Shown in pieces: positions 1 through 8,862 of a stretch of DNA of 18,528 bases. The stretch covers positions 1-18,528 of the forward strand of contig JALLBK010000492.1 of the NCBI GenBank assembly GCA_036940085.1, given 5' to 3'. The position numbers and the translations under genes are program-made. The number at the start of each line of letters is the position of its first letter. The first letter of the stretch is position 1. Under the pieces are notes generated by a model, which worked only from the letters and a program-made list of their open reading frames with translations, was not told the DNA's origin and made no database searches. This DNA comes from Discostella pseudostelligera. Taxonomy: Eukaryota > Bacillariophyta > Thalassiosirophyceae > Thalassiosirales > Thalassiosiraceae.

Positions 1-30
1 GAGGTCCGCTCTGTCTCAGTAGACCCGCCA

Positions 31-615
31 ATGACAATGGCAGGCTCCAAGACATCCGCTGCCGCACCCAAAACGCTGCTGGACAAAATCATACATGCCA
101 TACGCTCTCAACCAATCACAAATCCCAATGGCATCTCTCGAACAGCCATCGTGAAGTACCTTCAATCGGAATTCGACATTGATGTATCCAAGTCGGCACC
201 ATTAAAGACTGCGTTCAAAAAGGGCGTCGAGAAAGGGAAATTGGTACAGACGGGCCAAAGCTTTCGGGTAGCGGGAGATCCTATGCCAGATTTGCCAAAG
301 GAGGCATCGATTAAAATTGAAGATCTAAAGGAGGGCAGTGGACCTGCAGCAGAAGTGGGTGATTCGGTGGTGATGAAATATGAAGGGAAGCTCGATGATG
401 GGAGTGTTTTCGATTCGTCCAATAGATTTGAATTCACTTTGGGAGCTGGAGAGGTTATCAAAGGTTGGGATCAGGGAATTGTAGGCATGAAAGCGGGTGG
501 AAAGAGATCGTTGTTTATTCCGTCTAAATTGGGTTATGGAAAGAGAGGTGCATTGCCGGAGATCCCACCCAATGCAGATTTGCATTTCACTGTGAAACTG
601 AAAGAAATTAAATGA
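31..615 (+). CDS. FKBP-type peptidyl-prolyl isomerase with N-terminal linker-histone (H15) domain
   Basis: The 194-residue protein has two parts. Residues about 15-80 resemble the winged-helix globular domain of linker histones H1/H5: an [10 protein letters not shown] helix, an [16 protein letters not shown] helix, then a GQSFRV wing. Residues about 93-194 are a complete FKBP domain, which catalyses cis-trans isomerisation of X-Pro bonds. Aligned to FKBP12, the pocket residues are Y117, F127-D128, F135, V142-I143, W146, Y169 and F186. The His87-Pro88 pair of FKBP12 is replaced by A174-L175. By inference it is a nuclear, DNA- or chromatin-binding isomerase, as the FKBP25 class is although with a different N-terminal fold. 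The start is uncertain: the ATG at 31 is followed by one at 37 in better context (ACAATGG), and the frame stays open to base 1. A CTGTCTCAG at 11-19 could be a splice acceptor, so an upstream exon is possible. Convergent with SHMT. Confidence 0.88.
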   Translation: MTMAGSKTSAAAPKTLLDKIIHAIRSQPITNPNGISRTAIVKYLQSEFDIDVSKSAPLKTAFKKGVEKGKLVQTGQSFRVAGDPMPDLPKEASIKIEDLKEGSGPAAEVGDSVVMKYEGKLDDGSVFDSSNRFEFTLGAGEVIKGWDQGIVGMKAGGKRSLFIPSKLGYGKRGALPEIPPNADLHFTVKLKEIK

Positions 616-880
616 TATGCGGCCTCTCTATTTCTGCAGTTTCATTGGTTATTTCTGTGTGTTTCATAAGAGCATTATATTTTGTGTTCTCGAGCCGGCG
701 ACAAAGTGATCCAATCCAAACTTTAACGAATTATTCGTGATATGTACCTACCCCCATTTAAAGTTGACGTCTTTCCTCGTTACAACTGTTGAAGCTATAC
801 TGCCTCTCTTACCATCACTTACAATGACAAACAGAGAAATATCAGACGATTGTTTCCCCAAAGCTCAACTTACTCATCTC
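616..880. other. Convergent 3' intergenic region, FKBP and SHMT
   Basis: About 265 bases lie between the FKBP stop and the SHMT stop on the opposite strand. This should hold both 3' UTRs. The stretch is AT-richer than the flanking coding DNA and contains TTTCATAAGAGC around 661. I see no RNA gene or repeat. Confidence 0.5.
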
Positions 881-2456
881 TCAAAGCTTGTACTTCATCT
901 CCTTAGGATCGAATCCAGGCATGGGAAAACGAACCGCGAACTCATTCACCTTCTTCTTCAAGGCAGCAGCCTCCTCATCCCCATCCAACGCCGCAACAAA
1001 GTCCTTGAGCATAGGTCCACTCTTCTCCTGAATCTTCAACGCAATCAAGAGTGCCTCATGCAAGAACAGCGCTATTTGTTCAAAGTCCTCCTCGACAAAC
1101 TTTCGAGTTGTCATGGCAGGAGCACCAATGCGCACGCCTCCGGGAGTTACCGCCGATCTATCTCCGGGAACGCAGTTCTTATTCAGAGTAATTGCCACAG
1201 CATCGCATACCTTCTCGAACTTACTTCCCGTAATCTTCTGCGGCTTCAAATCCCACAACACCAAGTGATTGTCAGTGCCTCCGGTTGCCAAGGTATATCC
1301 CAAACTAACCAACTTGGCACCCAATGCCGCTGCATTCTTCTTCACCTGCTGTGCGTAGGTGTGAAACTCCGGTGTCATCACCTCCAACAGTTGTGTCGCC
1401 ACGCCGGCAATCTGATGCTCATGGGGTCCACCCTGCAATGCGGGAAATACCGCCTGGTTGATCTTACCCTCAAATCCACGCTCATCCTTACGGAAGAAGA
1501 TCATACCAGCGCGTGGACCACGGAGCGATTTGTGTGTAGTGGTAGTCACGACGTCGCATAATTCAAAGGGCGACGCCTGCTCGTTGGTAGCCACCAATCC
1601 CGAAATGTGCGCCATGTCCATGAGGAGAAGTGCACCATTATCATCGGCAATTTTGCGAAAGCGCGCATAGTCCCAATCACGAGGATAAGCCGATCCACCA
1701 CAAATGATCATGGCAGGCTTGAAGAGGGCCGCATCACGTTCGAGCTGATCGTAGTTCACAATGCCGGTAACCGGATCGACCTGATAGGGGAGAGATTCAA
1801 AGTAAACCGATGTGGCCGAGACAGCCTTTCGTGTCCCCTCCTTCTTTGACCAAGTGTAGAAACCATGAGTTAAATGTCCACCACTGGGTAAATCCAAACC
1901 CATGATGCGATCATGTGGACGCAATAGGGCAGTGTATACCGCAAAGTTGGCAGGCGAGCCGGAGTAGGGTTGAACATTCACACCCCACTTGGCTGGATCG
2001 AGACCATAGGCCTCCAAGGCACGGGTCTGACACAATTCCTCGACCTGATCGACAATTTCATTACCACCGTAGTATCGAGCGTGGGGTAGTCCCTCGGAAT
2101 ATTTGTTGGTGAGTGCGGAACCAAGGCATTCCATTACGGCACGCGATGTGAAGTTTTCGGACGCAATTAGTTCGAGGGAGGTGTATTGACGAAATTTCTC
2201 CTGCTCGATGAGATCATGAAGTTTGGGATCATGCTCCTCCAGAGATTTGAGGCCGGTGAATTCCTGTGATGGTAGAAAGAGATGACAAAGATAATGTTAG
2301 GAGGCGTCGTCGAATCTGAGAGTAGAGACGGTGACAGTGACATTGACGGCGCGGCACGTGACACTTCTTGACGATGCCGCCTGCCAAGTGATCACATATG
2401 CGGCAACTGGAACAATGCACATGTCGTAGACTTACAAGGTCCTTAAACGAAGCCAT
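881..2456 (-). CDS. SHMT: Serine hydroxymethyltransferase, likely cytosolic (2 exons)
   Basis: PLP enzyme that interconverts serine plus tetrahydrofolate with glycine plus 5,10-methylene-THF. Exon 1 is 2436-2456 and encodes only MASFKDL. The intron is 2264-2435 (GTAAGT...CACAG, 172 nt). Exon 2 is 881-2263. The join is phase 0 and gives 467 residues, the usual eukaryotic length. Exon 2 opens with [20 protein letters not shown] and continues through the family signature [27 protein letters not shown] and [11 protein letters not shown]. The PLP-binding segment [14 protein letters not shown] places the Schiff-base lysine at about K252. HISGLVA, a GGTDNH segment and [10 protein letters not shown] follow. 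No signal or transit peptide precedes the conserved core, so a cytosolic form is inferred. The start is the first ATG in the sole phase-compatible upstream exon (context ACCATGG). It is divergent from allantoicase and convergent with the FKBP gene. Confidence 0.95.
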
Positions 2457-2860
2457 GGTTGAATGATTATCGATGAAGTAAAGTCTTTAGAATGGAGATA
2501 GGACGGGTGGGTGAACGACGATGGCGAGGGGCAAATTATTTTGGGCTTGATTGACGCAACATGGCCGAAAGCGATGGCTGGATTTTTGTTTGAGTGGTGG
2601 AAGATCCGGCTGCCGATCCTGCCATACAAATGCACAGAGGAACCTGTAGAACGTCCCAAACCTCGTTCGCGCCAAAAAGAAGAACGTGCTCGTATCTTGG
2701 CGATAATGTATTCCTCTGGCCGCTGTTCGCTACAAAAGCCGAAACGCTACGAGCGGATTTTGGCCATGGTCATTACCGATTTTGTGAGGTCGATGGTGTG
2801 GTTTCGAGGCGAAGTTCGAAGTTCAAGGACTTCGAATTCGAAGTCGAAGAGACGACGACC
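2457..2860. promoter_or_regulatory. Divergent promoter between SHMT and allantoicase
   Basis: About 404 bases separate the two start codons and must hold both promoters and 5' UTRs. A perfect 14-bp palindrome, CTTCGAATTCGAAG, lies at 2830-2843, just 5' of the allantoicase ATG. It sits in a longer run (about 2812-2850) rich in TTCGAA and GAAGTT repeats. No TATA box could be assigned with confidence. The allantoicase frame is open back to 2594, but that stretch looks like non-coding leader. Confidence 0.5.
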
Positions 2861-4372
2861 ATGGCGGCCGCAGCATCCCCTAGCTCAAGCAACAGCGCCG
2901 CTACTCCCACCAATCAAGAGCTCATCAATCTCATCTCCCTAAACAATCGCGCATCCATCCTTTTTGCCACCGACGAATGGTTCGCCACCGCCGAAAATCT
3001 TCTCAATGACACCCCACCGACATTTGTACCGGACCTGTTCTGCGAACAGGGCAAGGTGATGGACGGCTGGGAGACTCGTCGACGTCGAACGGCGGGGCAT
3101 GATTGGTGTATTATTAAACTATGTTCAGGATCGTGTAATGACAATGGTCATTTGTTGGATGATCGAACCTACATGCTTTCGCACATCGAGTTGGACACTG
3201 CTTATTTTACTGGCAATCAAGCGCCACGTGTGTCTATTGAGGCTATGAGAGTGATACGACCGTCCACCGATGTCGACGACGCTGACGACTATCTCTACAA
3301 TTGGATGCCTGGTGCAACAACTCGACTGGCACGCGGTCCAGAGGGAAAGGGTGTGCGTGGTATGGGCCAATCTCCCACTGCAATTGCGCGAGCATTACAA
3401 GCATGTCAATCCGTAGCAAGACGACTACCAAGTAATAATCACAATTCCAACGGAGAATGGATAACGATATTACCAACGACACCATTGCGACCTGGCTACG
3501 AGACAAGTCGATATCATACCTTTGAGATAATGGATGAGGTTAAGCGACAAATTGAGTTATTGGGTGGAGTGACACACTTGAAATTGAATTACTACCCCGA
3601 TGGAGGCGTGGCCAGAATTAAGGTGTTTGGTCATCCATGCGTCCATTCTCGTGATGAAGGAAGTAGTGCAAAGACTTCTGGAGCTGCCGACAATGCTGCG
3701 GGACCAACAATTCATCCACATTCCTTACCCCACCCTCCACCAAGTGCCCAAACTACTTATCCATACATTGAATTATCCTCCGAACTGTACGGTGGACTTG
3801 GATTGGCCTGCTCCAACAAGCATTATGGGGTACCATCGAATCTACTACGACCCTATCCTGGTAAAGATATGGGCGATGGATGGGAGACAGCCCGACATCC
3901 CAACCGTCCATCCATTGTTGTGCAAGATCCAATTACGCGTTTGCAGGATACTCACTTGAAAGATTGGTGTGTTATCAAACTAGGGCGTGGTGGTGCAAAA
4001 GACAACGAAGGAATTGCTCGTATTATTGTGGATACTCGTCATTTTAAAGGTAATTTTCCAGAGAGTGTAACCATCGATGGATGCTGTGCAAATTCCGACA
4101 ATAGGGTTGTGTCGGATGATGATGTTTGCAAGTCGGCAGGAATAGATGACGACTCTGACAACAATGGGTCTATCCAATGGTTTCCGCTTGTGAAGCGCAC
4201 GCACTTGACAGCGGATGCCGAGCATGAATTTTTACGTGAACGTGGTCACATTGTGAATGGACAACGGGGAGTAACTCACGTACGAATTAGCATTACGCCC
4301 GATGGTGGAATTTCAAGGGTGCGATTATATGGCGCGCCTGCTAGAGAACCAGTGCCAATGAGTCATTTGTAG
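2861..4372 (+). CDS. ALLC: Allantoicase, two-repeat, with PTS1-like C-terminus
   Basis: Hydrolyses allantoate to ureidoglycolate and urea in purine (uric acid) breakdown. The 503-residue single-exon protein has both allantoicase repeats. Repeat 1 shows MDGWETRRRR (67-76), GHDWCIIKL (79-87), IELDTAYFTGN (109-119) and VTHLKLNYYPDGGVARIKVFG starting at 237. Repeat 2 shows GDGWETARHP (338-347), KDWCVIKLGRGG (367-378), IIVDTRHFKGNFP (388-400) and VTHVRISITPDGGISRVRLYG starting at 471. It is longer than the roughly 340-400 residues typical of the family because of a linker at about 262-300 and a Ser/Asp-rich insert at about 408-437. The last three residues are SHL, which fit the peroxisomal PTS1 consensus. 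The start at 2861 is chosen for its strong context (GACCATGG) and because the 89 residues encoded upstream in frame resemble no allantoicase sequence. Downstream it converges on the kinase gene with a 91-nt gap. Confidence 0.95.
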   Translation: MAAAASPSSSNSAATPTNQELINLISLNNRASILFATDEWFATAENLLNDTPPTFVPDLFCEQGKVMDGWETRRRRTAGHDWCIIKLCSGSCNDNGHLLDDRTYMLSHIELDTAYFTGNQAPRVSIEAMRVIRPSTDVDDADDYLYNWMPGATTRLARGPEGKGVRGMGQSPTAIARALQACQSVARRLPSNNHNSNGEWITILPTTPLRPGYETSRYHTFEIMDEVKRQIELLGGVTHLKLNYYPDGGVARIKVFGHPCVHSRDEGSSAKTSGAADNAAGPTIHPHSLPHPPPSAQTTYPYIELSSELYGGLGLACSNKHYGVPSNLLRPYPGKDMGDGWETARHPNRPSIVVQDPITRLQDTHLKDWCVIKLGRGGAKDNEGIARIIVDTRHFKGNFPESVTIDGCCANSDNRVVSDDDVCKSAGIDDDSDNNGSIQWFPLVKRTHLTADAEHEFLRERGHIVNGQRGVTHVRISITPDGGISRVRLYGAPAREPVPMSHL

Positions 4373-4463
4373 ATTTGGCGCTTCTTATATTGTTCTATTG
4401 TATTTATTCCAAACAAATAGTACTGTTCCAAGCAAGTTAATTCATCAATGGTTACACACCATA

Positions 4464-6749
4464 TCAATCAGTTTCATCGCTTGTAATATTATTTCTCGCA
4501 TTCATCATCGCCTTCCATTTTTCTTTATCTCCGAATCCTTCGGGCAAATTTTCTATTGCATCGGCTAACTCAGCTGCAATTTCACCAGCAGTCGGCCGGT
4601 CCTGTGGATTTGCTCTCAGGCACTTTAGCATGGCCTTGTGGATGGCGAGTAATGCTGGATCTGTCGTAAGCTTTGTCTGGTTAAAATCCTCCGGCCACTC
4701 TGGCAGATCTCCTCGTGCCACTTTCGGCCGATACTTGGATTCTAGGTCCTTGGTCATCTTTCCTCGAGGGGAATGAGTTGTTAATATGTCCCAGAGGATA
4801 TTCCCTAGTGAATATATGTCAATCTTCTCCGTCAGCGGTGCAGGGTTGGTATAGTTACTCATGTGGAAATGCATCTCCTCGGGAGCTCTCCACCACGGCT
4901 CTCGAAACCGACCCTTGAAACCGCATGTTCTATTGTTTTTAGTATCCCATGTCATGAACTCTGCAACATTGAAATCATTAAGTTTTGGCTTGCCACGTTT
5001 TACTACGGCAATGTTGCGTGGATTCAAGTCGTAGTGTACCAATGTGGCATTGCTGGTTATCTTTCCCACGCCATCATAAGTCTTGTAGAGTGATTTTGGT
5101 ATGCTGCCGTCATCATCATCATCACCCGAATCTTCCGATTCTAATTCAGGGAAATCCGGATAATCAATACTATGCATGTGTGAGACCCCCGCGGCCACCT
5201 ATGAGAGTGTTGATGGGTTAGAGGTGTTGATAAAAGCTTTGAATGGGAAGTTCAAACGTATACATGTTCTTGAACGCTTACCATTGAAGCCAGCTGCAGT
5301 TTAATCTTACTGACTGGCTCAATATCATCCATTCCTCGGAATGACCGAGCAATTTTTTCCAAGCTGGACATTCCTTCAATACCAAAATTTGCGAGCTCAT
5401 TGATGGCACTTTGGCCACAATATCCATATATATCTAATACATATGGTGAGAATGTGAGCCTCTCCATAGCAAGAGCGTCGCGGCGATGGAGTTCATAGTA
5501 TTCTTCGATGAATTCTCTTTCAATCCTGAGGAGCATGAGTCGAAGCATGAGGTTGAATATCTGCGGTTGCAAGACTGACACATAAATAACACAAAAGATT
5601 AATGCACACATACCTCAAAGTTTTCAACACCACCGACTCCTCGTAGACCCATTCTCCTTCATCCTCATCGTATTCTGGTATCTGATCCACAACCATCTTC
5701 CACGCCGAACGAAACCAACCCTGTCCCAAGAACATGATGTTCTCTTCGCGCACCACGCCCATGGCATTCATTTTTGCATTATGTTTTCTACTATTTGGAT
5801 ATCTATGCAATAGATCTTCCATATATGCACGTAGTATTGGTGGATGGGAGGTAATTGCCCGGCGATGGTGTGGCTCTGGCTTCACTCTGGGATATGTGAG
5901 TGACATTCCAGACGACAGAACTAAATCGATCTCATGCACAGTATTGCAATTGGGATAGCTCGTAGTTTGCCACTGTGCCATGGGCACGCATTGTTGATCA
6001 TCTGGTTCGTTGTCTTTCTCGTCTTGGATACTTTGAATATCCCAGTCATTATCGCTGTTGAAGTAAGGTCTCGCTTCCGGTTTCCAGCCATCGTGGTGCA
6101 ACATTGGATCATTGATACTTTTCCGTCTACCGAGATGAAACATTCCGCAAAGCAATCTCCCCAAACAGCCGAAAAATGATTCATCTGAATTATTGTTGGC
6201 ATAACTGATGGATGCAGCTGCATGTGTAACTCTCGGATGTCTTACACTTGCCGCACCTCTAGCACTATTTCTACGTAGAAAATTGTTGTCATGTGATGGT
6301 GCATCCCAGTTCTCGTTATGTGTCCCTTGGACACTATTCTGTGTAGGTGTAGAATAGATATCAGCAAAATTATGCAGTCTCTGCATTATTCCGATGGCAA
6401 ACATTGTCCCCAGGACAAACCATGTAGAGAGTTTGGCTTTCATGATCATTTCGCGTCCCATAACAAATACTGTGGAAAGGCGTAGCTTAGGCAGAGATAA
6501 TATTTTGGATATCTTTGGTACTTGAGTGTGCCTGTCAAATATTTTTGACGGAGTGGTCTGTGCATGTTGTGGATGCAATGCCTGGTGTAACGATTGTGAG
6601 GTCAGACTTTGCAAATCGTCAAAGCTCGACGATGAAGTGATGACAGTTAATCCATTGGCATTGGCATTTCGTCTCATCGGCATCGGCAGTGCTGGCGATG
6701 GTGTGTCAGGGCTGGGCGGAGAATTACGCCAGCGGACGTGTGGTGACAT
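4464..6749 (-). CDS. Membrane-anchored protein kinase-like protein with DFN motif (3 exons)
   Basis: Exons are 5614-6749, 5282-5525 and 4464-5198. Introns are 5526-5613 (GTATGT...CTCAG, 88 nt) and 5199-5281 (GTAAGC...CATAG, 83 nt). The phases close and give 704 residues. The N-terminal 330 residues are Ser/Asn/His-rich with one probable membrane span at about 107-123 (LSTWFVLGTMFAIGIMQ). The kinase domain follows: glycine-rich loop LGQGWFRSAW (341-350, third glycine missing), ATP lysine in VVLK (K376), helix-C region RRDALAMERLT with E400, catalytic loop VHYDLNPRN (HYD 515-517 in place of HRD), metal-binding DFN 535-537 in place of DFG, and RAPEE around 565. An Asp-rich insert (about 480-491) lies before the catalytic loop. 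Joining exon 1 to the third AG of the intron end gives KTLRIEREF, the only phase-compatible choice that leaves no hydrophobic junk. The catalytic Lys, Glu and both Asp are present, so activity is plausible, but the substrate is unknown. An in-frame TAA upstream supports the start at 6749. Confidence 0.85.
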
Positions 6750-7271
6750 AATGATGACGAAAGTCGTTTATCAGTATCGGGAAGATGGCTGTGCTATGGT
6801 AGTGAAGTAGCAGCGTCGGTGCTTGATAGGAGTGCTATGGTACTATTGTGACTACATCATACTGCCCGCCATCGTCATCGTTGGCTGCGAGTTGCGAGTA
6901 GTTGGTGGGATGAAATCTCCAAATCATCGCGCAAAAAGAGGCATCAATGTTTCTCGTTTCTAAATTCAAATAAACAACCAATTCCTACCTACGAATTTCA
7001 CGAAAATGGCGCGAAAAGAACTGCAGACAAATTCACCTCCACGTGGAGAAAAGAGCCTCCACGTTGAGGGTGTCGGAAGTGTCGGAACTTCTTGACGAAG
7101 AGATGAAGAATGAGGCGGCTAGATGGCTTTATTTGTGTTGTCTTAATGATATTGCTGTTTTGTAGATAGAGCCCATCGAAGCTATTGTACAGCAGCCTCA
7201 TCCATCATCCACTCTCTGTCTGCGTATGTGCAAAAGATGCATCAATCGCACAGCAAAGCAGAGAACATCCC
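6750..7271. promoter_or_regulatory. Kinase upstream region and 3' UTR of the Siva-like gene
   Basis: This 522-base gap lies between two minus-strand genes. It holds an E2F-like site (TTTTCGCGCCA on the minus strand, 7007-7017) about 260 bases before the kinase start. A perfect 12-bp palindrome with a G-box core, CTCCACGTGGAG (about 7027-7038), is followed by a near repeat CCTCCACGTTGAG and two copies of GTGTCGGAA at about 7068-7087. No convincing ORF is present. Confidence 0.45.
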
Positions 7272-8501
7272 TTAGATATCCATCATGCAACTACTCTCTT
7301 TGTCATCTCTTCTTCGAACAAAACGATACCCATGAGTATCCTTACCATGATGTTCATCACATTCAAAGCACAAAATCCTCTCAACGATACTAATATCGTA
7401 ATCCACCTTGGTGCAAAACGTACAGAATCGATTTAGACACTGCTCACACTGTCTCGTACATGTTATGCATGTTGGTTTATCACAGTACCGGCAAGGATGT
7501 AGGTTCAGGGAGGTTGGCAGCGAAGATTGAAAACTATGAAGAGAATTCGTCGGTTGGTGATGCTGAGAGCTGGGAGTCATTTTTCGCTTCGTAGGTTGAA
7601 AGTACGCCAAGAGAGAATGACGTTCAGGCACTGATGAACCATCTGAACTGACCGTTGTAGCAAAACTTGAGCTCTTCCCGTCGGCAGCCCCAAGGAAACA
7701 TACATGGCAGCAGAAATCATATTTGTCTGTATTCATTTTGGATTTCTTGGTGCCCGATATCTTACGTGCGGTTTTGCAAGCCTTTACAATCATCGGTGCA
7801 GGTGAAGACGAAGACATAGCATAATCGTTGCTGGATTGTGACAAAACATGTGGTCCATAATCCAATCGGGAACGTTTCATGGGCGGATACAAACACTCGT
7901 CCTTTTCGGGAGATTGCATTCCAACCTCGATATCATTCAATTGAAGACTTCCCGAAGTGATGAAACTCGATCTACCCCCTACGCTGCAACCTACGACACT
8001 GTGAATGACATTTCCGATCATGGTCCCAGTCCTGGCGTTGCCCCCACTAGTAATGGCGCCAAGGGATTCTTCCCCACTCATCTCCATACTGCAGTTCGAA
8101 TCGGAAGCAGCATTGTTGCAGTCAAAAGTTAATGTGCTCGTATTTGATGATTGAGAAAATTGGAAATTACTACTATCCGGTTCTTCTGGCACCGGAGAGA
8201 GTGGAGGGGATGTGATGAGTGGAATGTCGCTTGTTTCGCCCGGCATAACTCGATGGGAAAAGGGTGACACCGTCGCTGCACCAGTCGCGACCCGACCGTC
8301 AATCTTATTATTTGGCGATGGGTAGTGTAATGATTTGCTTGTGATATTACTACAGATTTTACGATCATAATCCCATGCAGTGTCATATGCAGATTCGGAT
8401 AGAAATAATGGCGTCGTGTGATGTGCAGCAGATTCAGCTGAGGGCAGATCTCGTTTCCTACTCATCGATGCACTTCCTCGCGGGGAAGTTCGTTTGATCA
8501 T
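7272..8501 (-). CDS. Siva-like cysteine-rich protein (SIVA C-terminal type)
   Basis: A single-exon protein of 409 residues. Residues 1-255 are low-complexity, rich in Ser, Thr, Pro and Asn, with no recognised fold. A small CCxxC patch lies near 264-268. The C-terminus has ten cysteines in CxxC-type pairs, from C337 (PCRYCDKPTC) through CITCTRQCEQC and FCTFCTKVDYD to ILCFEC (about 378-381). This spacing, with the D(Y/C) after the FCTFC pair and the final LCxxC, resembles the zinc-binding C-terminus of the SIVA apoptosis-regulatory family. Just before it, residues 294-307 (RHSLLAYFQPTKRK) resemble a PCNA-interacting PIP box with Arg in place of the initial Gln, followed by a basic tail. The start at 8501 is the first ATG after an in-frame TAA. 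Human SIVA1 is linked to p53 regulation and PCNA/RAD18. Whether that applies here is inference. Other zinc-binding Cys-rich families are possible. Confidence 0.72.
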   Translation of the reverse strand: MIKRTSPRGSASMSRKRDLPSAESAAHHTTPLFLSESAYDTAWDYDRKICSNITSKSLHYPSPNNKIDGRVATGAATVSPFSHRVMPGETSDIPLITSPPLSPVPEEPDSSNFQFSQSSNTSTLTFDCNNAASDSNCSMEMSGEESLGAITSGGNARTGTMIGNVIHSVVGCSVGGRSSFITSGSLQLNDIEVGMQSPEKDECLYPPMKRSRLDYGPHVLSQSSNDYAMSSSSPAPMIVKACKTARKISGTKKSKMNTDKYDFCCHVCFLGAADGKSSSFATTVSSDGSSVPERHSLLAYFQPTKRKMTPSSQHHQPTNSLHSFQSSLPTSLNLHPCRYCDKPTCITCTRQCEQCLNRFCTFCTKVDYDISIVERILCFECDEHHGKDTHGYRFVRRRDDKESSCMMDI

Positions 8502-8862
8502 CAATTAGAAAATGATTCGTTTCAGGCTCAGTAAGTGGTGTTGTTTCCTTCCTCGTCCGAAGCGATGGTGACCCCCGGTCGCATCCAATGATCTGATCTT
8601 TGAAGAAGTTGATTTATTGTATCACTATCGCCTATCACGGTGCAGGCAATGAAATGAATGATGAATGGAAGAGTCTGCAGCAGCTTTTTGGCCTCTCTTG
8701 TGCCACCCAAAAATTTGGCGCGGTTCGCGTAACGTCGCTAAAAAGGTGCATTAATTTCGTACTTATTCCTCTCTATGATACACAGCGCACGAACGTCAGC
8801 TGACGACACAAAAACAACAAGCAGCAACAACAACATTCCTCTCGAACCATGACATGCACCTA
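8502..8862. promoter_or_regulatory. Upstream region of Siva-like gene and 3' UTR of CCD gene
   Basis: These 361 bases lie between two minus-strand genes. They contain TTTGGCGCGG (8714-8723), a good match to the E2F/DP consensus TTTSSCGC, followed by CGCGTAACG. A perfect 12-bp palindrome CGTCAGCTGACG (8794-8805) consists of two inverted TGACG half-sites, as recognised by bZIP factors. A CAACAA-rich run is at about 8811-8834. No RNA gene or ORF is supported. Confidence 0.4.

Noticed and set aside
737..1561. A 274-residue plus-strand open frame across the 3' half of SHMT.
   Set aside because: It is antisense to strongly conserved SHMT codons, and its composition (Leu/His/Arg-rich, no motif) is that of a shadow frame.
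2594..2860. An 89-residue in-frame N-terminal extension of allantoicase.
   Set aside because: It shows no allantoicase similarity and no targeting signal. The ATG at 2861 has a much better initiation context, so the stretch is taken as leader.
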